Below, piece after piece: positions 16,633 to 24,182 of a stretch of DNA of 64,000 nt. The position numbers and the translations under genes were made by a program. The notes under the pieces are model-generated. The model had not been told where the DNA came from. It was given only the letters and a program-made list of their open reading frames with translations, and did not search any database. Each line of letters starts with the position of its first letter. The stretch's first letter is position 1. The stretch lies in contig JBMOPE010000009.1 of assembly GCA_049323755.1 (NCBI GenBank), positions 248,001 to 312,000 on the forward strand. The letters are read 5' to 3'. This stretch comes from BRHc4a sp049323755 (GTDB taxonomy: Bacteria > Bacillota > Desulfotomaculia > Desulfotomaculales > Desulfocucumaceae).

Positions 16633-17103
16633 TCATTTTATCCCCAGCTTATCCCATTCATCTTTGGTAAAGATTTTATAAGAGACCGACCCGGGAACAG
16701 ACCGTCCTGTCATGAACCTCATGGCAATTGAGTTGGCATAGTTTTGTGCGTCCTGGCCCGAGTCCCATTCATAAATGCCCTGAAAATCGCCTGTTTTTTC
16801 ATCAATCATCCACAACTTTGACCTGAATCCCGGCAGTCCTACAAAGAGAGGTATCGGTATGAGAGAGAACAGCTTATTCTTCTCAGGAGACATATTAGCT
16901 ACATGGAACCTCACCCGAAAAACGGCTTCAGGGTTTTCAGGCTGGTTATTGCCCGGATCAACGACCACCTCTCTGAAGATAACGAATTTCCGGCCGTCTT
17001 CCATAGTTAGCGCATGGCCGACACGTCCCTTAGGAAAATGCAGGCGGCCTTTCAGTAAGTTTACGTGGGTTTTCAGAAAAGAATAGGCTGGATTAAGGCT
17101 CAT
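16633..17103 (-). CDS. conserved hypothetical protein, possible ABM/YdhR-like fold
   Basis: The 156-residue soluble protein starts at ATG 17103 after AAGGGAGG. It has no signal or membrane helix. Near the end the string FQGIYEWDSGQDAQNYANSI, then MRFMTGRSVPGSVSYKIF, looks like the second half of a dimeric alpha-beta barrel protein (YdhR or monooxygenase-like), in which 'EW...AQ.YA' follows a strand. That assignment is from pattern only. It follows a TetR gene by 73 bases on the same strand and is probably controlled by it. Confidence 0.5.
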   Translation of the reverse strand: MSLNPAYSFLKTHVNLLKGRLHFPKGRVGHALTMEDGRKFVIFREVVVDPGNNQPENPEAVFRVRFHVANMSPEKNKLFSLIPIPLFVGLPGFRSKLWMIDEKTGDFQGIYEWDSGQDAQNYANSIAMRFMTGRSVPGSVSYKIFTKDEWDKLGIK

Positions 17104-17176
17104 TTTTAAATCCTCCCTTTAATTAACCTTATTATACTCACCCAGCTGAGCCGGTATAGCGACGGCTTAAAAAAGC

Positions 17177-17746
17177 TTAATTCTTTATGCCCTTGATCAG
17201 AAAGTTGAAGGCAAGCCTTAGTTTGTCTGCCAGTTCAGCGCCCTTTGTCCCGGTTTTGATAAAATGCAGGATCAGGGCTTGTAAAATCTCGAAAAAAAAC
17301 TCCGGCTTTGCATCACTTCTTAAAACGCCTTTATCAATGCCGGTCTTTAAAAAAGTAATAATTCTTATTGTCATCTCATCCTGGTGCGCCCTTACCCGCT
17401 TTTCGATAGAGGGGTATTCCAAAAATATTTCCTGCATGGAGCCTGTGTAAAGGCTATTTAACAGTGTCGGGAATTCACTGGTAATTTTTTCCAGGGCGAT
17501 AATGTAATCCCTTTCCTGATTAATGATTTCCACCATCCTGGTTTGCACGCTCCGGATATAACCGATAATGACCCTTTCAATAAGCTCTTCCTTAGAATTG
17601 ATTATTTTGTAAAGCGTGTTTTTGGCTAAACCAACATCAGCAGCCAACTGATCCATGCTCCAACCCCTGATACCCCGGTCAAAAATTATTTCAGCCGTCC
17701 GCTCCAGAATCCTTTGCTCAATTTGTTTATCATTGGCTTTCACCAT
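17177..17746 (-). CDS. TetR-family transcription regulator
   Basis: The 189-residue protein has its helix-turn-helix at residues about 28-50 (SMDQLAADVGLAKNTLYKII) and a helical ligand domain. The ribosome site GAGGTG precedes ATG 17746; GTG 17740 is also possible. A TTGACA box on the minus strand (about 17793-17788) with TATCTT 17 bases downstream is a candidate promoter. The gene heads a unit with the 156-residue protein. The ligand is unknown. Confidence 0.8.
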   Translation of the reverse strand: MVKANDKQIEQRILERTAEIIFDRGIRGWSMDQLAADVGLAKNTLYKIINSKEELIERVIIGYIRSVQTRMVEIINQERDYIIALEKITSEFPTLLNSLYTGSMQEIFLEYPSIEKRVRAHQDEMTIRIITFLKTGIDKGVLRSDAKPEFFFEILQALILHFIKTGTKGAELADKLRLAFNFLIKGIKN

Positions 17747-17856
17747 ATCACCTCTTTATACCAAGATAGTCCCTTCAGTATAATTTGTCAACCGATCTAA
17801 AAATTTTTTTCTGCTTTTTGCCAACAAGTCCCTGTGCCGGTTGTTGAATAAACCAA

Positions 17857-17892
17857 CAAGGGCTTCTCACCTATAATAGTGAGAAGCCCTTG
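17857..17892. terminator. CAAGGG-family hairpin terminator after the amino-acid ABC operon
   Basis: CAAGGGCTTCTCAC pairs fully with GTGAGAAGCCCTTG around an eight-base loop and is followed by TCTTTTATC. It lies 25 bases past the stop of the last permease gene. It is nearly identical to the hairpins beside the tRNA-Ser fragments at 29.40, 31.81, 42.93 and 44.31 kb, although no tRNA fragment is here. Confidence 0.8.
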
Positions 17893-17916
17893 TCTTTTAT
17901 CATATAGCCCATATTC

Positions 17917-18567
17917 TCACATGCCCTGGTGGATCATTTTGCGCTGCTGATTGCGCGCCAGCACGGACAACGAATAATTGATCACGAAATAAGTCATGGC
18001 AATCATGGTAAACAGGGCGAAAACCTGTTGTGTCGTACCATACTGCCCCATAATAATCATGCCCTTACCGGTAAGCTCTTCCGTGCCTACAGCCCATACA
18101 AAAGATGTGTCCTTAACCACAGTGATATACTGTGATACCATTGGCGGTATCATGTTACGCAGCGCCTGGGGTAAAACAATGTACAGCATTGTTTGAAAAT
18201 AGTTGAAGCCCTGTGACCTGGCTGCCTCCCACTGTCCCGGGTGAATTGAGTTAAGACCCCCGCGCACAATTTCCGCCATAACTGCCGAAGTAAAGACTGT
18301 AATAGCCAAAATGCCGGAATTAATAGGCGGCAGGGGAGTCATAAACCGAAAGGCCAGGATAAATAAAAGCATTGGTGTATTGCGGACGGTCTCAATATAC
18401 AGGGCAGCCAGCCGGCTCAGGAGCGGATTCTTGGAATACCGCGCCACCCCAAGCACTGTGCCAAATAAGGTGCTTAACAAAATGGACATGACGGCAATAT
18501 AAAGGGTGGTTAACAGCCCCTGACCCAAAAATGTGATAATCTCCAATTTAAAAAGCTCCTGGATCAT
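17917..18567 (-). CDS. polar amino-acid ABC transporter permease 2
   Basis: The 216-residue inner-membrane protein has about five helices and the permease EAA loop (QWEAARSQGFNYFQTMLYIV, LPQALRNMIPP). It belongs to the HisM/GlnP/GltK group. It overlaps the preceding permease by four bases (ATGA), with GGAGGTGA as ribosome site, and is the last gene of a four-gene operon. With its partner it forms the channel for a polar amino acid such as glutamate or glutamine. Confidence 0.9.
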   Translation of the reverse strand: MIQELFKLEIITFLGQGLLTTLYIAVMSILLSTLFGTVLGVARYSKNPLLSRLAALYIETVRNTPMLLFILAFRFMTPLPPINSGILAITVFTSAVMAEIVRGGLNSIHPGQWEAARSQGFNYFQTMLYIVLPQALRNMIPPMVSQYITVVKDTSFVWAVGTEELTGKGMIIMGQYGTTQQVFALFTMIAMTYFVINYSLSVLARNQQRKMIHQGM

Positions 18568-19235
18568 GCCGTCACCTCCGCTTTACTTTCCAAATATCTT
18601 GCATACCTGGCCAGAGGAAAGCACAGCGACAAATAAAGCAGCCCTGTTACTATATAGGTTGGCCCGTAATAGAGATAGTTGCTGGACCAGGAGTCAGCGT
18701 GGTACATAAGCTCACCACCGGCAACCATGGCTAATACGGAAGTGTTTTTTATTAGATTAACCGCTTGGTTAGTTAACGGCGGGTATACGGCCCTTTTCGC
18801 CTGGGGCAGTATTATGTGCCTCATGGCTCTGATATACGAAAAGCCCTGAGAAAAAGCAGCCTCTGTCTGACCGCGGGGAATAGACTCGATGCCTGCCCGC
18901 ACCACTTCAGCAATATATGCCCCATGATACACTCCTACGCCCAAAATCCCAACTAAGAAAACAGGCAAAGTAATACCCATATGGGGCAATCCGTGATATA
19001 TAAAGAATACCTGGATAACCAACGGTGTATTCTGAATAAATTCCACATATACCCGGTTGATTATCCTGGTGATTCTCCATTGTGCAGTGCCAAGCACCCC
19101 GAACACTACCCCCAGCGCAAGGGCTAAAGCCAGCCCAAGCAGCGACAGCAATATCGTATTTAGAAAGCCGGTGGCAAAAATTTGCCAGTCTTCGAAAAGT
19201 GCCACCCACTTAAACCAAGCGAACGGTCCATTCAC
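18564..19235 (-). CDS. polar amino-acid ABC transporter permease 1
   Basis: The 223-residue permease has the EAA loop QTEAAFSQGFSYIRAMRHII followed by LPQAKRAVYPPLTNQAV. It starts at a GTG whose G overlaps the TAG stop of the binding-protein gene, so translation is coupled. It pairs with the permease at 17917. Confidence 0.9.
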   Translation of the reverse strand: MNGPFAWFKWVALFEDWQIFATGFLNTILLSLLGLALALALGVVFGVLGTAQWRITRIINRVYVEFIQNTPLVIQVFFIYHGLPHMGITLPVFLVGILGVGVYHGAYIAEVVRAGIESIPRGQTEAAFSQGFSYIRAMRHIILPQAKRAVYPPLTNQAVNLIKNTSVLAMVAGGELMYHADSWSSNYLYYGPTYIVTGLLYLSLCFPLARYARYLESKAEVTA

Positions 19236-20047
19236 TATTTAAGACCCCATTTTTGTATAAGTTTATCCAGGTCACCGGATTTTTGCATGCCGGTAACAGT
19301 ATCATTTACAAGTTTAGCCAAACCGGTATTGGAAAGCTTTGTAGCCACACCGTATTCCTGAGGGGAGAAGCGGTCGGGCAGAATAACAGTGGTATCATCA
19401 AGGTAGCCAAACAAAATGGCGGCGTCAACCGAGAAGCAGTTAACACGTCCTGCATCAAGGGCAGTCTTAATTTCCGGGTAAGTGCCAAATTCAAGGAAAG
19501 TAACCTTTGTACCAATTTTATCCGCTGCCTCCTGAACAGCTTTTTTACTGGTGGCGCTCTGTGCGACGCCTATTTTCTTACCGTCCAGATCTTTCAGGCC
19601 CTTAATGCCTGAGTCTTTTTTAACCATAAGCGCTACACCATCGGTAAAATAAGGGTCTGAGAAGTTATAACTCTTTTTCCGCTCTTCAGTAATAGTAAAG
19701 GTTGCGATGACCATGTCAACTTCGCCGTTGTCAAGCAGCGGCCCTCTTGTTTTGGCGGTTACAGGGTGCAGCTTGATTTTGGTCTCATCACCGAGAATAG
19801 TTTTAGCCAGGGTTTTGGCAATATCAATTTCCATCCCGTCTATATTGCCGGTTTTGGGGTCTTTAAAACCAAATTTCGGCACGTCAACTTTTACTCCTAC
19901 ATTTAGCACCCCACGATCTTTTATGGCCTTGATGTCAGCCGAAACACCGTCCGTTGCAGCGGGCTTGGTTGCATCGGACCCGCATCCTGCTAAAAAGAGC
20001 ACCGAGGCAAATACCAAACAGAGAACCAGAATACCAATTCTTTTCAT
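19235..20047 (-). CDS. polar amino-acid ABC transporter substrate-binding lipoprotein
   Basis: The 270-residue protein has a lipoprotein signal (LFLAGCGSD, cysteine about 22) and the family-3 solute-binding fold: GVLNVGVKVDVPKFGF, NIDGMEIDIAKTLAKTILG, VDMVIATFTITEERKKSYNF and YPEIKTALDAGRVNCFSVDA. The glutamate/glutamine/aspartate subfamily is likely from DMVIATFTIT and the ERKK..NFS site. It is anchored outside and feeds the two permeases downstream. It follows the ATPase gene by 35 bases. Confidence 0.9.
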   Translation of the reverse strand: MKRIGILVLCLVFASVLFLAGCGSDATKPAATDGVSADIKAIKDRGVLNVGVKVDVPKFGFKDPKTGNIDGMEIDIAKTLAKTILGDETKIKLHPVTAKTRGPLLDNGEVDMVIATFTITEERKKSYNFSDPYFTDGVALMVKKDSGIKGLKDLDGKKIGVAQSATSKKAVQEAADKIGTKVTFLEFGTYPEIKTALDAGRVNCFSVDAAILFGYLDDTTVILPDRFSPQEYGVATKLSNTGLAKLVNDTVTGMQKSGDLDKLIQKWGLK

Positions 20048-20082
20048 CCACTAATCCTCCTAGTTTATTAGTTATTATTAAC

Positions 20083-20808
20083 CTAACGCAATATCCGGCT
20101 TAAAAATACTTTGGTACGTTCATGTTCGGGATTTGTAAAGAAATGTTCAGGAGGTCCCTCCTCGAGGATCTCCCCTTCATCCATAAATATTACCCGGTCG
20201 GCAACCTGGCGGGCAAAGCCCATTTCATGAGTAACTACAACCATTGTAATTCCCTCCTGCGCCAGGTCAATCATAACATCCAGCACTTCCTGAATCATTT
20301 CGGGATCCAGCGCCGAGGTGGGCTCATCAAACAGCATAATCTTGGGCCGCATGTTTAAAGCCCTTGCAATGGCCACGCGCTGTTGCTGTCCGCCGGATAG
20401 TTGTGAGGGATAGGCGTTAGCTTTGGCGCTTAATCCCACCCTCTCAAGAATAGCCATCCCTGATTCTTCTGCTTCCTTGCGGGATACTCCTTTGATCAGC
20501 GTAGGTGCCAAAGTAAGGTTTTCCAAAACGGTTTTATGGGGATAAAGATTAAACTGTTGAAACACCATTCCGAAAGACTGCCTTACCTTAGTCACCGGCG
20601 CCCCGGCAGCGGTTATTTCCACCCCATCTATAATTACCTTACCTGCACTTGGCTTTTCCAACAAATTCATGCAGCGAATGAGGGTACTTTTCCCCGAGCC
20701 GCTAGGTCCGATTACCACTACTTTTTCTCCGCTATTTACGGTAAGGTCACAACCCTTTAATACATGTAAATCCCCAAAGTGCTTATGAATTCCTTCAAGC
20801 CTGATCAA
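20083..20808 (-). CDS. glnQ: polar amino-acid ABC transporter ATP-binding protein
   Basis: The 241-residue ATPase has Walker A GPSGSGKSTLIRC, signature LSGGQQQRVAIARAL, Walker B IMLFDEPTSALDPEM and the H-loop VVTHEMGF. This is the GlnQ/ArtM/HisP type. It starts at TTG 20808 eight bases after AAAGGAGGT and is the first gene of a leftward operon. A hairpin with a T-tract about 75 bases upstream suggests attenuation. Confidence 0.9.
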   Translation of the reverse strand: MIRLEGIHKHFGDLHVLKGCDLTVNSGEKVVVIGPSGSGKSTLIRCMNLLEKPSAGKVIIDGVEITAAGAPVTKVRQSFGMVFQQFNLYPHKTVLENLTLAPTLIKGVSRKEAEESGMAILERVGLSAKANAYPSQLSGGQQQRVAIARALNMRPKIMLFDEPTSALDPEMIQEVLDVMIDLAQEGITMVVVTHEMGFARQVADRVIFMDEGEILEEGPPEHFFTNPEHERTKVFLSRILR

Positions 20809-20880
20809 TATAAATTACCTCCTTTCTAAAGTAGTATAAACTGTGCCCCACCGTAAACTATTAAAATAATTATTACGAGT

Positions 20881-20920
20881 AAAACACAAAAACACCACGC
20901 GAACAGGTGCGTTCGGGTGG
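20881..20920 (-). terminator. leader hairpin-terminator upstream of the amino-acid ABC operon
   Basis: On the minus strand a ten-pair stem with one mismatch (CCACCCGAAC / GTTCGCGTGG, 920-895) is followed by TGTTTTTGTGTTTT. It ends about 72 bases before the TTG start of the ATPase gene, so it is inside the leader if the promoter is upstream, as in an attenuator. No T-box or known riboswitch core was recognised. The rest of 20921-21146 is AT-rich and shows no gene. Confidence 0.55.
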
Positions 20921-21146
20921 AAGCCATACCAATGCCAAAAACGCCTATACTATTTAAATCAATAATATTTTGTATACATGATTAATTATATGTCATGCCG
21001 CAATTATCCTTTTTTTTAATATTTAGATAATTCAAAATAAATTCCTCCTCCTGAATTAGCACTTTCTTCGCCAGCTATAAAAATTAATGAATTGTGTTTT
21101 ATACACAGGGCACATACGGATGTGCTCCGGACTTATTTACAACCCC

Positions 21147-21195
21147 GAGCTGGAAACCATGGCGCAAGGCAAGAACCGTCCCCGCTTGCCTTTCT
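21147..21195 (-). repeat. REP-like repeat, copy 1
   Basis: On the minus strand this reads GGCAAGCGGGGACGGTTCTT, GCC, then TTGCGCCATGGTTTCCAG. Near-identical copies lie at 26389-26437 (plus strand) and 35701-35752 (minus strand), and a related GCAAGCGGGGACGG core lies at 42828 and 44194. The core is a palindrome-like GCAAG...CTTGC around GGGGACGG, typical of REP elements mobilised by Y1 (RAYT) transposases. Confidence 0.65.
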
Positions 21196-21324
21196 AAAAA
21201 TAATAGATTTAACAAGGAAAAATTTATTATAATATGGAAAATTAGCAATAGTATTTGGCATAGTTGCCTGAAGGCTATCCTGGCAGTATCCAGGTAGACC
21301 AAATGAAATGGAGTAGATTATTTT

Positions 21325-21942
21325 ATGAACAGAACAAAGCTGAAAGAAGCCGAAAAAACTTTCTTCATGCAATACCCCGGTGGATTTGCCAATCCTGAAA
21401 TGCTGAAAATTGCCAAAAAGCATAAAGTGGAGAAAATGAACAGAATGGCCTGGGAGAGCTTCGCCGCTGATCAGTTTGAAAACCCGGAGAAGATTGTTGA
21501 CTCTATGGCTAAAGTCATCAGCCAGTCCTCACTGGTTTCCCTTTTTGAAAAACCCAAATTCAGGGACTTGGTAAAAGCGCTAAGCAGTAATGAAAAGGAA
21601 CTTTTATCCCTGGGACTTAAAGAATTCCTTCACGGTGACCAGGAGCCGGGGTTTGAAATGATGTGCGGGCTTTTAAAAAAATATAAACTGGCCAAATGGC
21701 CGCTGTTAACGGTCTGTCCTGTATATTACAGGCCCGGTGTGGAGGTATTTATTAAGCCTACCACCGCCAAAGGGGTGATAGATTTTTTTGAGCTGGAGGG
21801 GCTCAAATACAGCCCTTCTCCCACCTATGATTTTTACCGGGCTTACCGGGAAAAGATTAACCAGATGAAAATGGGAATTGACCCGTCACTGCAAAATGAT
21901 AATGCTGCTTTCTGTGGTTTTCTCATGATGTCTATTCAGTAA
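21325..21942 (+). CDS. hypothetical protein (205 residues)
   Basis: ATG 21325 follows a GGAG box. The soluble protein has no signal sequence or membrane helix. It starts TKLKEAEKTFFMQYPGGFAN and carries a run of helices, then KWPLLTVCPVYYRPGVEVFI with KPTTAKGVIDFFELEGLKY. This resembles unnamed conserved Firmicutes proteins, but I cannot give a function. It precedes the serine hydrolase gene by 79 bases on the same strand, and both may be expressed together. Confidence 0.6.
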   Translation: MNRTKLKEAEKTFFMQYPGGFANPEMLKIAKKHKVEKMNRMAWESFAADQFENPEKIVDSMAKVISQSSLVSLFEKPKFRDLVKALSSNEKELLSLGLKEFLHGDQEPGFEMMCGLLKKYKLAKWPLLTVCPVYYRPGVEVFIKPTTAKGVIDFFELEGLKYSPSPTYDFYRAYREKINQMKMGIDPSLQNDNAAFCGFLMMSIQ

Positions 21943-22020
21943 TATGGCAGTATATCGTCCTGAACGAATTTGTCAGCTTTTGTAATCAGGTAAATTATTA
22001 AATTATAGTGAGGAAAGCAA

Positions 22021-23139
22021 ATGAATGAGGGCAGATTTGTGAAAGCACAGGATGGTATTCAAAAAAAATTGAATAATATGGTATTAAAGAGTAAAAAGCT
22101 CAGACATGCACTTTTGCTGGTTCACTCCGATAAACATGGCTTTCACTGGAAGTTTGCTTCGGGAGTCACGGGAAAGGAACAGAAACCCATTAATAAGGAT
22201 AACCCCTATCATATCGCCAGCATTGGCAAGACCTTCAACTCAGTCATTATCGCCAGGCTGTACGAAAGGGGGAAAATAAGCTACGATGACCCCATTTCCA
22301 GGCACATTCCCCCGGAAATGCTGGAAAACCTGTTTGTATACAGGAACAAGGATTACTCCGGGGAGGTGCAGGTAAGGCATCTTCTAAACCATACTTCGGG
22401 CATAGCCGATTATTATGAGGATAAGCCTGTTTCCGGGAAACCGGTGAGGGAGTTGCTTGTTGAGGAGCCCGACAGATTCTGGACCCCGGATGATACCATC
22501 AATTACACCAGGCAGAATCTTAAAGCCTTTGCGGCGCCGGGAGAAAGGTTTCATTACTCCGACACCGGCTATAATCTCCTGGGCAAAATTATAGAGGAAA
22601 TATCAGGCAGACCTTACCATGAAAACCTGCATGGAGAAATATTCGACCCTCTGGGAATGGTTAACAGCTATTTCCTTTACTATAGTGAGCCCAGGGAAAA
22701 AAGCCCCTGGACCATCCCTGACACACTTTTCGGCAAAATGGAGGTTTCAGCCTTTAAAGGCAGCAGCGCCAGCTGGGCTGGGGGTGGCGCAGTTTCCTCC
22801 ACCGAGGACCTGCTTCTCTTCCTGAAGGCACTGGTTAGCAACACCCTTATTAAAAAGGAAACCCTTGAAATATGCAAAAATGACACGGGTAAATTCGGTT
22901 TCGGCATGGATTACGGATACGGCATCCTTAAACTGAATATAAGCAAGATGACCTTTGTGTTGTCCCGCAACCTTAACCTGTGGGGTAACTTCGGCTCAAC
23001 TGCCACTTACATGTTTTACAACCCCTTTTACGATATCTATATTATCGGGGCTTTTAACCATACCGGTTACGTTGTAAGGCAGGTATTTTTCCTCATAGAG
23101 ATTATCCGGCTGCTGAGCAAAGCCTGCGCTCCCCGTTAG
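22021..23139 (+). CDS. serine hydrolase of the beta-lactamase/PBP4* family
   Basis: The 372-residue protein has the class C-type triad: S67-x-x-K70 (HIASIGKTF), Y-S-D (FHYSDTGYNLLG) in place of YxN, and near the C-terminus NHTGY in place of the KTG box. HTSGIADYY is also typical. It has no N-terminal signal, so it is probably cytoplasmic, and is more likely an esterase or peptidase than a beta-lactamase. GAGGA precedes ATG 22021. It is the last gene before the tRNA-Ser fragment array. Confidence 0.8.
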   Translation: MNEGRFVKAQDGIQKKLNNMVLKSKKLRHALLLVHSDKHGFHWKFASGVTGKEQKPINKDNPYHIASIGKTFNSVIIARLYERGKISYDDPISRHIPPEMLENLFVYRNKDYSGEVQVRHLLNHTSGIADYYEDKPVSGKPVRELLVEEPDRFWTPDDTINYTRQNLKAFAAPGERFHYSDTGYNLLGKIIEEISGRPYHENLHGEIFDPLGMVNSYFLYYSEPREKSPWTIPDTLFGKMEVSAFKGSSASWAGGGAVSSTEDLLLFLKALVSNTLIKKETLEICKNDTGKFGFGMDYGYGILKLNISKMTFVLSRNLNLWGNFGSTATYMFYNPFYDIYIIGAFNHTGYVVRQVFFLIEIIRLLSKACAPR

Positions 23140-23199
23140 AATTGGCGACCACCTTCGCCCGAGACGTCAGCTGCAGCACATTTTGCCCTCTGAATTAAT

Positions 23200-23373
23200 C
23201 AAGGGATTGTCACCTTAAACAGTGGCAATCCCTCTATCATATCAAATCGGATGTTAGGCATACTTCCGAACTACGCGATTCACATCAAATCAGAGATTGG
23301 GTTCTCTGCTTTTGGCGGAGAGACAGGTATTCGAACCCTGGATACGGCACATTCGGTCTACTCGATTTCGAGT
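23200..23373 (-). repeat. tRNA-Ser(CGA) 3'-half module, copy 1 (outermost, most diverged)
   Basis: On the minus strand 23373-23313 matches the anticodon arm, variable arm, T arm and CCA end of the intact tRNA-Ser(CGA) at 44.4 kb, with changes. It continues through the same 3' flank (GCAGAGAACCCAATCTC, then GAATCGC and a diverged GGATGTT) to a decayed CAAGGG-family hairpin at 23200-23234. The D arm and 5' acceptor are absent. This is the far end of the accretion array. Confidence 0.75.
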
Positions 23374-23436
23374 TTTGTTGAAATCTTTCTGCTGGTATTA
23401 GAAAAGAAAAGTCTGCTCGCTAAAACAGCCTAAAAG

Positions 23437-23513
23437 TTTACATTTTGAGATTTGGCTGATATAATCATCTCATAGACCTCGTGACCAAATTTCAACAAGT
23501 GTTCACCAAATTT
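23437..23513 (+). promoter_or_regulatory. TetR promoter with shared operator
   Basis: TTTACA (23437-23442) and TATAAT (23460-23465) are spaced by 17 bases. Downstream, GTGA...TCAC half sites (23481-23506) lie over the likely start site. The block TTGGCTGATAT plus the half sites recurs at 26250-26306 before the ABC-F gene, which indicates one repressor for both. Confidence 0.75.
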
Positions 23514-23532
23514 ATTTCAAAGGGGTTTGGTA

Positions 23533-24132
23533 ATGGCTAAATTTACTGAAAACGAAAAGGAACAAATACGGCGATGTCTTTTAGATAAAGGTAAAGAGCT
23601 TTTTATTCAATATGGTCTCTCTAAAACGAGCATTGATGACCTTGTTCAAGCATGTGGGATTGCCAAGGGCTCCTTTTATAAATTTTTCTCCTCAAAAGAA
23701 GAGCTTTTTTATATAATTTTGCAAAATCAGGAGGAAGTTACAAACCGGTTGATAGGAGGACATCTGCAAGAGAATCTCCCTCCCAAGGAATTGATCTCTT
23801 CATTCTTACATATGGCTTTTGAATTGGCCGATGAAAATCCTCTTTTAAAACAATGGTTTAAGGATGGGGAATCTGAACGGATAAAACGCAAATTACCCAA
23901 GCATCTTATAAAAGACTTTTCAGAACATAACGCAAAAAAGGGAATAGCCTTTATTCAGGCCTTAATTCAGCGCGGTGTACTAAGACAACAAGACCCGGAA
24001 GTGATTAATGGGGTCCTTCATGCCATTTTGCTGCTTCGGATACATAAAGAAGAGTTAGGTAAAGATTTGTTTCCCCAAATTATGGACGTAATAATTGATT
24101 ATATTGCCGGAGGCTTGGCAGCTGAGTCATGA
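23533..24132 (+). CDS. TetR-family regulator linked to ABC-F gene
   Basis: The protein has 199 residues from ATG 23533, eight bases after AAAGGGG; an in-frame TTG six bases earlier is too close to that site. The helix-turn-helix is at about 30-52 (TSIDDLVQACGIAKGSFYKF), followed by a helical ligand domain. It converges on the ABC-F gene with a 50-base gap. An operator-like block in its promoter is repeated in the ABC-F promoter, so it probably represses both and responds to an antibiotic or peptide. Confidence 0.82.
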   Translation: MAKFTENEKEQIRRCLLDKGKELFIQYGLSKTSIDDLVQACGIAKGSFYKFFSSKEELFYIILQNQEEVTNRLIGGHLQENLPPKELISSFLHMAFELADENPLLKQWFKDGESERIKRKLPKHLIKDFSEHNAKKGIAFIQALIQRGVLRQQDPEVINGVLHAILLLRIHKEELGKDLFPQIMDVIIDYIAGGLAAES

Positions 24133-24182
24133 TCACTATGACCCTGCCGTTCCAGGTAATTAACGGTCCTGTGATTTTAACT

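Noticed and set aside
20881..20960. GGGTGG-like string suggesting a T-box leader
   Set aside because: On the transcribed minus strand the T-box core (GGGUGG followed by an ACCGCG-type arm) is not present in the right order; only a plain hairpin and T-run remain.
22021..23139. True class C beta-lactamase
   Set aside because: There is no signal peptide, and the YxN and KTG boxes are changed to YSD and NHTG, which fits esterase or peptidase members better.
23251..23433. Rightward frame through the tRNA fragment, with similar frames at 35272-35562 and 44356-44589
   Set aside because: They translate the flank and the antisense of the tRNA half in each copy and have no ribosome site. They are by-products of the repeat.
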